Below, piece after piece: positions 35,569-44,878 of a stretch of DNA of 64,000 bases. The notes under the pieces are model-generated. The model did no database searches. It was given only the letters and a program-made list of their open reading frames with translations, and was not told where the DNA came from. Position 1 is the first letter of the stretch, and the number at the start of each line of letters is the position of its first letter. Source of the DNA: Holothuria scabra (taxonomy: Eukaryota; Echinodermata; Holothuroidea; Aspidochirotida; Holothuriidae); assembly GCA_037179385.1 (NCBI GenBank), contig CM074188.1, positions 21,035,318 to 21,099,317 of the forward strand. Reading direction: 5' to 3'. The position numbers and the translations under genes are program-made.

Positions 35569-38010
35569 TGATGTAACATGGACACCAATTTCAGGTTTGA
35601 AGTTGGGTAATCAGCTTGGGTCACATTTGGCCTATTCCATGACAAATGAAATTTTTGGCATTTTTTCAACATTATAGAAATGAGTTAAGTTATATATCAA
35701 ATTAAAGCTAAGACACTGAATTTTTATAAACAACATAAAAAATCATGTTTAAACTCATTTACATTAAGTTATGGTTCAGTGAACATTGGTCTAACTGTTT
35801 TTTAAATCTATAATATGAAAAAAGTGGATTTTTTATGTAATTTTTTTCAAAAACACAAAAAAAATGTTCAGGAAAAATGTTATGGCATTTAAATAAGCAT
35901 AAGTGGAAAAATTCATATTTGTATGAAAAAGTTTATTTTATCTATGCAAATTAGGTTTTGTGGTTAAGTATTTAGAATTAAGGCATCGAATTAAGAGTCC
36001 GTCACACAAAAACATGGTTTTTTTAGGTTTTCTCAAAAAGTTGAAAAAAATTTACCATTTATATATACAGTCCTCTGATTCTATTAGTTAAACATATGAT
36101 ATCATGCTTTTGGTCATTTTCATTCAGCATAAGTGCATTAAAAAACACCTTGAAGATGTAAGAGTCCGTCACGATTTTATTTTTGTGTGTGTAGTCTCCT
36201 AATGTACCGGGTCTGCTACAAATCAGAGATCACTATAATACTACTGCAGGCATATCAGCTTTGATTGTTAAAAGGCGCTTGGCCTATCTGTGGTAGAATC
36301 AGATAGTTAAAACATACCCTGGAGTTCATATTTTCATCATGAAAGATGAATTCATTGTAGATATCAGCTTAAATACCACCCTCATTTGGTATACATTTGG
36401 CTCTTCAAGGGACCCTGTGTTGATACTTTTAATACTCTATAACCATTAATTGCTAAAACTAAAAGAATATTCTATATTTCAAAATTGTTTATTAGATTAT
36501 ACTCATTAAAGCAACTACTCTCTTATTTTCAGCAACATAATACAGCAGCATCACCAGAAATCTTAAAGAAAAATCGCCTTGAATGCAATGCATTTTCGTT
36601 AGGTTTCAAGCTAAGAGTCCGTCACTAAGAGTCCGTCACGCTGACTTTCTTTATATCATATTCAATATTTTTCATGAACTTATCCTAAATTAAAAACTAT
36701 TTTAGGTTCTTCCTTTCGAACAGTTATGAGCTTAATATAACCATAGAACCAAGTAACTTAGCTGAAAAACGTCACAGGAATTGAACAAAATGTAAAATGC
36801 GAATTTTGTGCAATTTTTTTTTTAAGAGTCTGTCACAGCCAATTAAAAAATTAATAATTCATATTAATAAATATTCTTTCTCTTTCAAACAATGTTTCAT
36901 GATAAAATGTGTTATCCAGAAGTGTTTCAGGTAGTAATTTGAGAACTTACGTGCTTTTAAAAGAAATAATATTACTTTGAAGTCATATTTTTTCTTTCAA
37001 TTAAGAGTCCGGCACGGTGCACGGTGCAAAAAATAAACTAGGCAAAATACTAAGATTTTTGTGTGGCTTAAAACTAGAAAACTTTTTGAAAACTCTAATA
37101 ATGGACAAGTTGTGTGCTATAAAAAACATTATATTTAATTTGTTTCATAGCCTGGGATAGTACAGATTTAATTTAAGCAAATTTATTTTGCAACTTCTCC
37201 TAAATCTTCAGAAATGAGTCTAAATATGGTGGAGTGTAGTTGTACCATGGACACCGTGTCCATGTTACATCATGTGTTAAAAATCGATAAAACAGACAAT
37301 TATTTTAAAAAGAACAGCAGCTATTAGGCAACTCTAAAATCAGGTGGAAAGTTGTGTAATATGTTTGTATGCAAAACATGTCACTTCAACTGTATACAAG
37401 GAAAATGTCAAACAAAAGTGTAGTTGTTATGGTGCAGATGTAACGTGGACACCTTGTCCAATTTTACAATCACCAATAAAAGTTACCTTTAACATATTTA
37501 AAACACAAATCTCTTCATATTTTGTATCCACAATGTAATCGCACTCTATTTTAATTGATATAAGCAGGTTTATATTTCAAATTGTGTTCAGTTGTAACAT
37601 TTATCCAGCTAAAACACAGTTCTGATGTAACGTGGACACCGAAAATCTGGAATGGCATAATTAACACACGAAACAAATTTAAGTCTGTTTTGTGCATTTT
37701 TTGTAACTCTTGTGTCCTAATATTTGTAAGAGGAATAGTATAATGTATCTTGTGCAGCTTGTTTAAAAGTTATGGAACAAAATTGTCCCCAAATTGCGCT
37801 GATGTAATGTGGACACTGTGCTGCAAAATGACCCTCTTTTGCATCATATTTGAAAAAATTTAGCCGTCTCCCATCTCTTTGCATTATTTTTCCAGAAATC
37901 AAGTCAGATATGAGAAATTCAACTCAATTCAGGCTTCTTTTGAAGAAAAGAGAAAATACTACACCTTTAGAAAAAATGTTAAAAAAGTGGACACGGTGTG
38001 TTACATCATC
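35569..38010. repeat. word-periodic AT-rich block, two conserved words
   Basis: Word A (TGATGTAACRTGGACACC) occurs at 35569-35586, 37437-37453, 37624-37640 and 37801-37816. It also occurs as head-to-head pairs at 37241-37272 and 37987-38009. Word B (TAAGAGTCCGTCAC) occurs at 35992, 36159, 36612, 36626, 36823 (one change) and 37002 (one change). In the right part centres are 177-193 bp apart; B spacing is 168-204 bp where neighbours exist. Sequence between the words is AT-rich and shows no obvious unit-to-unit similarity. All B copies lie between the first A copy and the rest. No frame of note is present. Confidence 0.75.
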
Positions 38011-39172
38011 ACACTCATGTTTGATGAACTCAAACATGAATTTTAAAGTTAACAAGACAGACTTGACTTACCATGAGCATTTTCCATGGTCTTTTATTCT
38101 ACTTTATCAGTAAATTGGTGATAAATACTTATTTTTAAGTTTTCACATTTCATGATTAAGTCTGCATATATTCATTCAACGGAATTAGGAAACATCCATG
38201 ATACAGTGAAGCAAAGAGTTTGAAAAATTGACACTGATGGACCCCAGATATGTCCAACTAAATCAGACCTTCACTTGAGTATTGGGATTCGTCTACAACA
38301 CTATCAGGATACATTGGGCAGCATTGCACTATACACTGTACTGTTCATTCTTTTAAGACCCCTTTCTGTGACTAACTTCCATACTTGACCTTAAACTTTG
38401 CATGCATGTACTGTACTGTAGGTGAAAACTGAGATTTTACAGTATGGTTCTGAAAAAAAGTGCAAAGTAGAATTTGAAATGGGTCACTTTCTAGTTTCAA
38501 AGACTTTAAATTTCTTTCAATTCTTCCTGAACATTATTAGTTATTACATATGTTTGAAATTCTATACACTTGTCACCTGTCTCCCCATAGGTGTAGGCAG
38601 AAGTTTATTGGTAGAATTTATCACTGTATTAAACAGCAGTTGTTTTGGGTTTTTTTTTACGTGTATATTATTTTTGTGCTCTATGTCATAATCTGTGGCC
38701 ATGACTGTACAGTAAAGTTCTGTAATTGCTGTTGGTACTGAATCTCTGTGTAGTATGTTTTTCAGGAACTGTAAGCCCCCAGTGACACAATTGGTTCTCT
38801 AAATCACCTGAATGTAGTTATACACTGACAAGTGATTGCAGTTAGTCCCCACCAGAGTGGCACTATAGGAGTATATTACAGTACTCTAACTTTAATGAAT
38901 GCCAATGAATTTATCAAAAGTAATCAACTTGATTTACAGTAAAACTCTAGAAATTCTTAAATATTTTTGGGCAGGCACTGTACTGTAGTTGCTCATAACT
39001 TCCAGGTGTCATAAGGGGATTCCATACTGTATATAATAAATGAATTTTGCTTTGTACATTTCATTAAGGGAACTTTGAAAATTGGTAAGAAGAAACATTT
39101 TGTTAGGTTGTACTGTGAATACCTTAATTATTAATGTAAAAATTCATGTTTCTTTACTGGTTTGTCTTTCAG

Positions 39173-39261
39173 AGCATGCTGGACTAGAATTACAGATGAT
39201 GATTCCTGATTTGGATCTGCGAAGCCATGACCAGCAAGCCAAACAGATTTTACCAGTAAAG
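39173..39261 (+). CDS. PARP6/8: PARP6/8-like gene, visible exon 3
   Basis: A pyrimidine-rich acceptor (TTTGTCTTTCAG) precedes 39173 and a consensus donor GTAAGA starts at 39262. Two entry bases complete Glu and the exon ends in phase 0. It encodes visible residues 63-91, with the segment MMIPDLDLRSHDQQAK. Vertebrate PARP8 is poorly conserved here: its counterpart is a charged linker between the N-terminal domain and the acidic segment. The assignment rests on position, phase agreement with exons 2 and 4, and good splice sites rather than on sequence identity. It is the only coding signal within several kb. Confidence 0.75.
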
Positions 39262-39724
39262 GTAAGAATCCATGCTTTGTTACTGAGTACAAGATGAGAT
39301 AAGCACCGTATTGTAGTTCAATGGACACTTGTTTGTCCAGGTATACACATACATCCGTTTGAATCTACACAACAGAACATTTTTCACATGACCGGTATTC
39401 CCAGACACCTACTCCTACCCAATCTGCCAATGGCAACTCGGAGAAGAATGGTCTTCTTGATATGTTGGGAGAGGGTCCCCCTGTTGGCCCAGCCCAACTT
39501 TTTAGTGTGTCTTGCATGGGTGACTTTCAACAATGCAAGTTTTCAGGAGTCAAGATGAGGTTCATGTCTGTGAGGTCGTAGAGCTACACAGAGTTAATTG
39601 GGCATTTCCTCTACTTTCCTCTACTTAAATAATAATTTCTGTATGAAGAATTACGGGAGGAAGTTTTTGCAGGTACAGTATTGTTTTTGTCAACAAACAG
39701 CCTCAGCAAAGGGTTTGAGTTAGT

Positions 39725-39950
39725 CAGTTAGATGGAGCTTTACGGCCCAGTTTCCAACCCACTGGTTCAAGTTGAGTCAGCCTCAGCCCTTTTTCCAGTA
39801 GTGGCTCAATGGGTACTCCATTGCTTACGTGGTGCATCACGCAAAAGGTCCGTAGGTTTCATTTTTTAGAGTCTTTGGTATGACTGGACCTGGGAATTGA
39901 ACCAAGGCCTTCCGCTTGAAAGGCCGATGCGCTATCGCTAGACCAAACAT
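39725..39950 (-). repeat. tRNA-derived SINE, best copy
   Basis: Read on the minus strand from 39950, the head gives TAGCGATAGCGCATCGG (A-box-like) and then GGTTCAATTCCC (39892-39903, a full B-box match), spaced as in a tRNA gene. The body runs left to about 39725. There is no acceptor-stem pairing or intact cloverleaf, so it is a SINE and not a tRNA gene. Confidence 0.75.
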
Positions 39951-40229
39951 GGGGCAAGGGAGGGTTTGAGTAGAGAGAACATGGACAAGGAGTTGATCTC
40001 GTGCCACTGGTCCCCAAAGAACCCGCTGCATCGCTTACACACGTGCAACTGTGTACATATTTTGCAAGTCTATCAAACTGCATGCAAAATTAAATGTACA
40101 GTTGGAAGGGGTAAGTATATTCAAAACATCATGTGAATGCATCCACCAGTAAGGTCTGGGTAGAGTTATGAATGATTATGGAATTGTTTTTGTTTTTTGT
40201 TTTACTGTGGTCAATAATGATGCACCAAA

Positions 40230-40518
40230 GACCTGTCCCAAAATCCTTTGTAATTGCTGTTTGGGAAAGAGTCTGTGGCTTATCAGTCTGTCCCACAGCT
40301 GTCTAGAACCCATCTTTATCCTGACACAAGGTTTATTGATTTAGAGCATATCTTTTTGAGCATATAAGGCCTTAATGTGTAATCAGAACACTCTGTGTAC
40401 TGTGCATATTTTTAACTTGATGTCAATCATAGAGCTTTGGTAATTGAGAACTTTATTAGACTCTGGACAGGAAAAGTTATAGTTTGGGGTGATGAATGAC
40501 TGCCTTGAATTAAACAGT
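40230..40518. mobile_element. TTAA-type MITE, GGGCCAATCCTCTC family, decayed copy f
   Basis: CACAGCTGTCTAGAACCCATCTTTATCCTGACACAAG, AATCAGAACACTCT.TGTACTG, GTCAATCATAGAGCT and TAGTTTGGGGTGATGAATGACTGCC are diverged family blocks in inverted orientation. The left edge overlaps a fragment of the ATAGACC-type MITE. Confidence 0.5.
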
Positions 40519-41530
40519 TTTTGCTTCTGAACTGACCCTTAACTGAACTGATCCTTCTATTGTTAAAATTGAAATCCAAACAAGAGCCAGTTAAACGTGA
40601 AGCTACAGTATACTAGACACTTTTACCTGACAGCCTCTTCCAAATTTTGAGCACTGAAAAAGGCTTTTCAAGGCTTGCACTTGACCTCCGCTTTAGTACT
40701 TCTGTAAATTTAAGAGCAGTGGCATATAGTTATTGCTTTTGTTAATTATTGAGGGTGGGATCTACTTCACCCTTCTACTTACCTCCTATTCACATATGTA
40801 ATCCCCACTTACCTGCAACCAACCCTGGTAAACCAATAGCACCACAGGGGAGGGCGCCAGTCCTCCCCACACGAGGAGGAAGGACGCCCTCCATCGTCCT
40901 ATTCTCGCTTACCATCTTTTGGATAACGCAACCTGTTTTTCGTTTTGTGTTTGGATTTTCGTGTTCTGTTTCCGTTTGGATTGTTGGGAAGGTTGTACAT
41001 CTAGTTGTGGGGAAAGTTGAAGTCCAATATTTTTTGCCAAGGAAATCCTCTCATTACCTTACTTCTGACAAAGTGGATATTAGATGCTTTTAAATCCCAA
41101 CAGGCTGGAACTTTTAGGTACTGTACAATAATCTTTAGTAATCCCTGGAATCGGCCATTTTATTAGTACAATATGTGCCTTTTCAAAAGTGTTGCTGTAA
41201 GTTTTGTCGCAATATGTCCATGTCCTTGTTAGCAGTGAAGTTAAGACCTAGTATTAAAAGGAAAAGTTGTGGTTGTATGGTGATGGTACAGTATGATCCA
41301 CACCACTGTCTTTACTGTTTGTCATGTGGTTGTCACTATTTTTGGCCAATACTGAAGGGTTTATGACATAGAGTAAAAATTTGAGACAAAAATTTTGCTG
41401 GCAGTGCTGAGATGAGGATCCGTTTCTTTTGATAAAGTGCATTGTTGAAGCTTTGCCTGTCAGGAACAGCACTTTCCTCTAACCCTTCTATTCAACAACC
41501 CATTGTTTGAATCATCCTAAACAAATATTT

Positions 41531-41794
41531 TTAAAGGGAAAATGTTGTCTCCCTAATTTAAATTTGTGTAGTAGCTTATCCTATTTCATGAGAGACTCTT
41601 GAGAATCATGTGACAATATTTTTCTCACTTAATTGTGAAATATTTAAGGAGTCAACTGTTTGGTCTGCAGAATATGTAATATCTATGGCATGAAGTACTG
41701 TATTATGAAAGATTACTTGGAAGAGTAATGGAAAGAAATTTTTTAAGATTAATTTGGCTGAAGTAATTCTGGAGCAACTGTGTTTGCCCTTTAA
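41531..41794. mobile_element. TTAA-bordered repeat related to the AGGGCAAGAGCAGTC family
   Basis: It starts TTAAAGGGAAAATGTTGTC and ends CAACTGTGTTTGCCCTTTAA. The interior CATGAGAGACTCTTGAGAATCATGTGACAATATTTTTCTC matches the 1.27-kb and 47.94-kb copies. Confidence 0.55.
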
Positions 41795-42292
41795 TACCAG
41801 TCCTACTCTATGCTGCAACTAACTTTTCAAGTGCTACATGTACATTTAACAGATTTTTGAAGTGGTTCAATTCATTAGCAGAGAAATGGAGTACCAAGGT
41901 ATTGCATACAGTAGTAGTTTTATACAGTCAAGTAGTGTCTAGATGATAATAATCAAATTGAATTTTTCAATTATTCAGCTTGTGATGTACAGTACATCTG
42001 TCATTTTTATGTACAGTACAGTATTTAAACAATATTAGAGATTGCTGTCCAATTTTTCACTGAGATTAAGTTCCACACATATCCATAAAACTCTCAATCA
42101 ATCCACCTGTATTACGAATTTATAGCTGTCAGCCTGGTATGATTTAGTTGTTTGTAAATGTTTAATTTATTGCCGTCATTCAGTTGAAATCATCAGCATT
42201 TTCACAGCAGCATGCAGCAAATGTCTTAGTACTGGGTTTTCTTTTTTATCCTGTTGTTGAATTTTTTTTTTTCTCATGATTTTTTTTCACAG

Positions 42293-42517
42293 TCACCCAG
42301 TACTAGTCCTGTGAGTGTTGAAGCAGAAAGCATGGAGGAAGAGGAGGACATGGATGCTGCAGATGATTGCTCAGAGCCAATGGAGAATATAACTGAAGGC
42401 AACAATAATGACAGAGATGAAGAAGATGCAGATGGGGATGAGGATGATGATGAATGTGAGGAGGAAGAAGAGGATGATGACTTTGATGGCTACTATGATG
42501 ATGATGACGATATTGGG
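42293..42517 (+). CDS. PARP6/8: PARP6/8-like gene, visible exon 4 (acidic exon)
   Basis: The acceptor TTTTTTTCACAG precedes 42293 and the donor GTAAGT starts at 42518. Length is 225 nt and the phase is 0 at both ends, so the exon could be skipped without a frameshift. It encodes visible residues 92-166: a Ser/Pro-rich start (SPSTSPVSVE), then a strongly acidic tract, with 39 of the 75 residues Asp or Glu. Vertebrate PARP6/8 have a shorter acidic stretch (DSEGDNDSEEF-like) at this place, so this looks like an expanded form of the same acidic linker. GAT/GAA/GAG triplet runs in the DNA make slippage a likely source of growth. The exon's last 40 or so bases and donor recur in the following intron (separate entry). 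A frame continues 3' past the donor, but only the spliced form joins exon 5. Confidence 0.82.
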
Positions 42518-42975
42518 GTAAGTTTTGAGGTTTTTAAGGAAGCACTCGAATCTTTTGAAATTTTTGATGGGTATTTGCAACAATATTAAAAGTTACTTTG
42601 AAGGCTTATGTGATGGTAGTGACGATGATGGTTAAGGGTAAGTTATAAGGTGTTTTTATTAAATTTAAAGGAAACACTGGTATCTTGTGAAATTTTTCAT
42701 GGATGTTACAGCAAGTTTAAAAAGTGACCTTGAAGGCTCCTCGAATGATAGTGACCACAGTGTTAGGGGAAGTATTGTCTTTTTTGAAAGATTAAGATTC
42801 TGGTACCTTAAGAATTTTTTATGGTTCATAGGTATTGCAGGAATATTGAAGGCTGCTGTGAAGGCTACTGTAATGACAATAATTTTGGAGTAAGTTTTGA
42901 GGTTTCATAAAGCTGAAGGTGTTTTTTGGAATTGTCAATTTTTGATGGAAATTACAGAGCTATTTAAGGGTTATA
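42480..42975 (+). repeat. four tandem units spanning the exon 4 splice donor
   Basis: The real exon end (GACTTTGATGGCTACTATG...) with donor GTAAGTTTTGAGG at 42518 recurs as degenerate copies. Donor-equivalent positions are 42638 (GTAAGTTATAAGG), about 42768 (decayed to GGAAGT) and 42890 (GTAAGTTTTGAGG, identical to the real donor over 16 bases). Spacing is about 120-130 bp. Each unit has an exon-like piece starting near TTGAAGGCT and a following ATTTTTNATGG segment that in places ends in TTACAG, an acceptor-like word. Units 2-4 no longer keep a usable acidic reading frame. It looks like duplication of an exon/intron junction followed by decay. Confidence 0.75.
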
Positions 42976-43009
42976 ATTTATTTTACATCAAAGAAGCAAA
43001 TGCGACTTT

Positions 43010-43267
43010 TTAACCCTTTACCGTTGTTTGGATCCTTTTGGACCCATGCGGAGAGCTCGGCTGTCACACATCTTTACTGTTTCACGCGGAGCTCGAAACT
43101 GCGAGTCGCTACCCGAAAATCGGCCACAAGAGCGAGAGAGACAATAGTTTAAGGTCACGGGGTCAATGGCCTACGGAAGCCGATGCGGGGCGGGCTACGT
43201 CCGCTTTTCCGCCCACTCCCGATCTGCGCAAATATGCCCTGATCGGAGCACAGCGGTAAAGGGTTAA
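43010..43267. mobile_element. GC-rich TIR element bordered by TTAA
   Basis: TTAACCCTTTACCG on the left and CGGTAAAGGGTTAA on the right are perfect 14-bp inverted ends. The 258-bp element is much richer in GC and CpG than its surroundings, which hold almost no CpG. It is open in one frame throughout (43038-43259), but the frame has no start context, motif or homologue I recognise. It is probably a non-autonomous element with TTAA target preference. Confidence 0.8.
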
Positions 43268-43274
43268 GCAGGAA

Positions 43275-43480
43275 TTTAAAGGGGCAATCGGAGTTTGTTA
43301 TAACAATATTTTCCCAGCCCAACTTCTGCATGACAATATTACATAGTTTTCACTACCAGAAATGAACTGTCATCATATTCTGACATTGTGATTGGTCAAA
43401 GTATGGATTAAGCTCTCTAGTCATTCATCTGTGTGAAATTTTGTTGCCTGAACAAAATTACAAAATCTCCATTCCACAGT
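43275..43480. mobile_element. TTTAAAGTGGCAGTC-starting repeat, copy 2
   Basis: It starts TTTAAAGGGGCAATCGGAGTTTGTT, 8 bp after the GC-rich element, and shares GTGATTGGTCAAAGT and TGTGTGAAATTTTGTTGCCTGA with the 27.64-kb copy. Confidence 0.5.
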
Positions 43481-43657
43481 AATTATTAGTATGCTTCTTC
43501 TCACTTGAAAGACCTCAATATCTATTGATTCTGGTAAATAATCAATTAAAAAAAGGAAAAAAGGTCAATATTTGTGGTCAATTTCTGGTTGTCTCTTTTA
43601 TGTCGTATCCCTCATACTGTCCTCACATAACTCTGTTCCTTGACATTCTTTTTTCAG

Positions 43658-43761
43658 TCCTATGAGTCTGATGATGAAGGAGACATTCACATGCATCCTC
43701 TACTACTACATGACATGGACCAAGTCAAAAAATTTTATGGCTCCAGTGCATGTTCCTATAG
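43658..43761 (+). CDS. PARP6/8: PARP6/8-like gene, visible exon 5
   Basis: The acceptor TTTTTTCAG precedes 43658 and the donor GTGAGC starts at 43762. It enters in phase 0 and leaves two bases (AG) that pair with G of exon 6 to give Arg. It encodes visible residues 167-200. SYESDDEGDIHMHPLLLHDMDQVKKFYG corresponds, in two halves (SDDEGD; MHPL...D...VKKFYG), to the DSEGDN...HPQL..D...VREIYG block of PARP6/8 as I recall it. Human PARP6 begins just before this block, so everything upstream in this gene is PARP8-type. A 153-bp MITE starts 66 bp after this exon's end. Confidence 0.88.
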
Positions 43762-43827
43762 GTGAGCTTTAGCAGTTGACTTCTTTTCATTTAGTAATAA
43801 TTGATTCAGAGTCAGATTTGTTTTGCC

Positions 43828-43980
43828 ATAGACCTATTTCCAAATAGCAATTACAAAGGATTGTGGGATAGAGTTTTGGTGTTTGTCATTTTTGTCAGTG
43901 GCATTTTACTGTGGTGAAAATTGACGTACAGCCAGAACTGTCCCACAATTCATTGTAATTGCTATTGGAAATAGGTCTAT
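43828..43980. mobile_element. 153-bp MITE with 40-bp TIRs
   Basis: ATAGACCTATTTCCAAATAG starts the left arm, and the right arm ends GCTATTGGAAATAGGTCTAT. The arms match over about 40 bp with three or four differences, leaving a short loop of about 70 bp. It starts 66 bp after exon 5. Confidence 0.85.
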
Positions 43981-44572
43981 TGTATGACAGCATAAAAAAT
44001 AAAAATAAACTGGACACTAGAGGAGGAACGGAATGTTTTTCTAAGCTCAAAAAAGGAAAGTAAAACACAAATTAAAATTAAGGACACACCCTCTCAGGAG
44101 AATGTGGGTGTGTGCTACTCTCAACCCAGGACCATACAGTGTGGTAATGAATATATGAGGATAGGGTCTCAGTCCTTACTGTCCATAGGAAATCACATAA
44201 ATTTTTGCAAAAACAGTGTTCTGATTTCAATAATCTTAGACTTGATAAGTATATGCATGATGATATGTATGTACCTGGCTTTCATATCCTTCAGACACAG
44301 GAACAAGATTTGGCTGAACTCGTTGTAAAAATAGGCTTCATTGTGCACACCACACACAATACAATTGGCCTATTGGTTATGCCAATAGCATACTTTCAGT
44401 ACATGTTATCGTGGAGTCTTGCAATGGGTTTTCAAGTTGTGGTCATGAAAAGTGATCGTAAAGCTTCCAGCAATGTCTGCACACATCCTATGGGTGTGTC
44501 GTGCCATATCATGAAATTAAGGTTTCTTGATAAAATTGATGTAAAATACTGGTTAACTCCCTTTCCCTAATG

Positions 44573-44700
44573 CTGCCAGTGTTTCCATCAAGAGAAGATG
44601 GTAAGGGTGTTTTATCCCCCTTTCTAGAAGAAAGAGGGTAAAATCACCCTTTTTATTTCCATAAAACTTGCATAAATTAATAGCCTTTAAAAACCCCTAC
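44573..44700. repeat. fragment of the 56.1/57.9-kb repeat, inverted
   Basis: GTGTTTCCATCAAGAG and TATCCCCCTTTCTAGAAGAAAGAGGG...TTTATTTCCATA are inverted versions of the CCTCTAGAAAGGGAGG...TATGGAAATGAAAA end of that repeat. Confidence 0.45.
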
Positions 44701-44878
44701 ACCTTATGGGGAGCTTGAAGAAAGCTTTCCCTCTCAACCCACCTGTAACTTTGGACACCAACAGTTTGGACTTGTGGTCTTGCAGTTATATATCCTCCCC
44801 CCTCCCCCTTATTAGGTCCTGGTGGAATCCATGGATAACATCTGCACCAGCCATATTTATCACCAAAAATTATTTCCA

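Larger units (their letters stand above)
14374..39172 (+). other. intron 2, 24.8 kb, repeat-rich
   Basis: The phases of exons 2 and 3 fit directly, so no exon has to lie here, though alternative exons cannot be excluded. It is filled with interspersed elements listed separately: fold-back MITE, TTAA-bordered MITEs, tandem duplications, inverted CCATT arrays and the word-periodic block at 35.57-38.01 kb. Non-repeat stretches such as 14.4-16.8, 22.0-24.1 and 30.4-32.0 kb show AT-rich sequence without coding signals. A purine-rich AAC/AAAG low-complexity patch lies at about 16320-16440. The longest ORFs (20263-20625, 29837-30196, 15289-15624) overlap repeats or low-complexity sequence. Confidence 0.75.
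39262..42292 (+). other. intron 3
   Basis: This intron is 3.0 kb. It contains a tRNA-derived SINE on the minus strand (39.73-39.95 kb), a degraded TTAA-MITE copy (about 40.23-40.52 kb) and another TTAA-bordered repeat (41.53-41.79 kb). A long pyrimidine tract (42241-42290) leads into the acceptor of exon 4. No coding segment is seen; the frame at 40749-41093 has no recognisable motif. Confidence 0.75.
42518..43657 (+). other. intron 4
   Basis: This intron is 1.14 kb. Its first 460 bp are tandem decayed copies of the exon 4/donor junction. It then holds a GC-rich 258-bp TIR element (43010-43267) and, directly after it, an AT-rich TTTAAAG-starting repeat (43275-43480). A pyrimidine-rich tract ends in TTTTTTCAG before exon 5. 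Confidence 0.8.

Noticed and set aside
39880..39950. tRNA gene on the minus strand
   Set aside because: The A- and B-box-like words are present but no acceptor-stem pairing or full cloverleaf can be drawn; related sequences elsewhere show it is a SINE head.
42580..42900. Extra coding exons after exon 4
   Set aside because: The units keep donors but have lost open acidic frames and consistent acceptors; exon 4 joins exon 5 directly in phase 0.
43038..43259. 73-codon frame across a GC-rich segment
   Set aside because: The segment is bounded by perfect inverted ends and is a short transposable element; high GC alone removes stop codons.
44205..44570. 121-codon open frame in intron 5
   Set aside because: No motif, no splice sites or start context that fit, and ordinary intron composition; a frame of this length is expected by chance in 64 kb.
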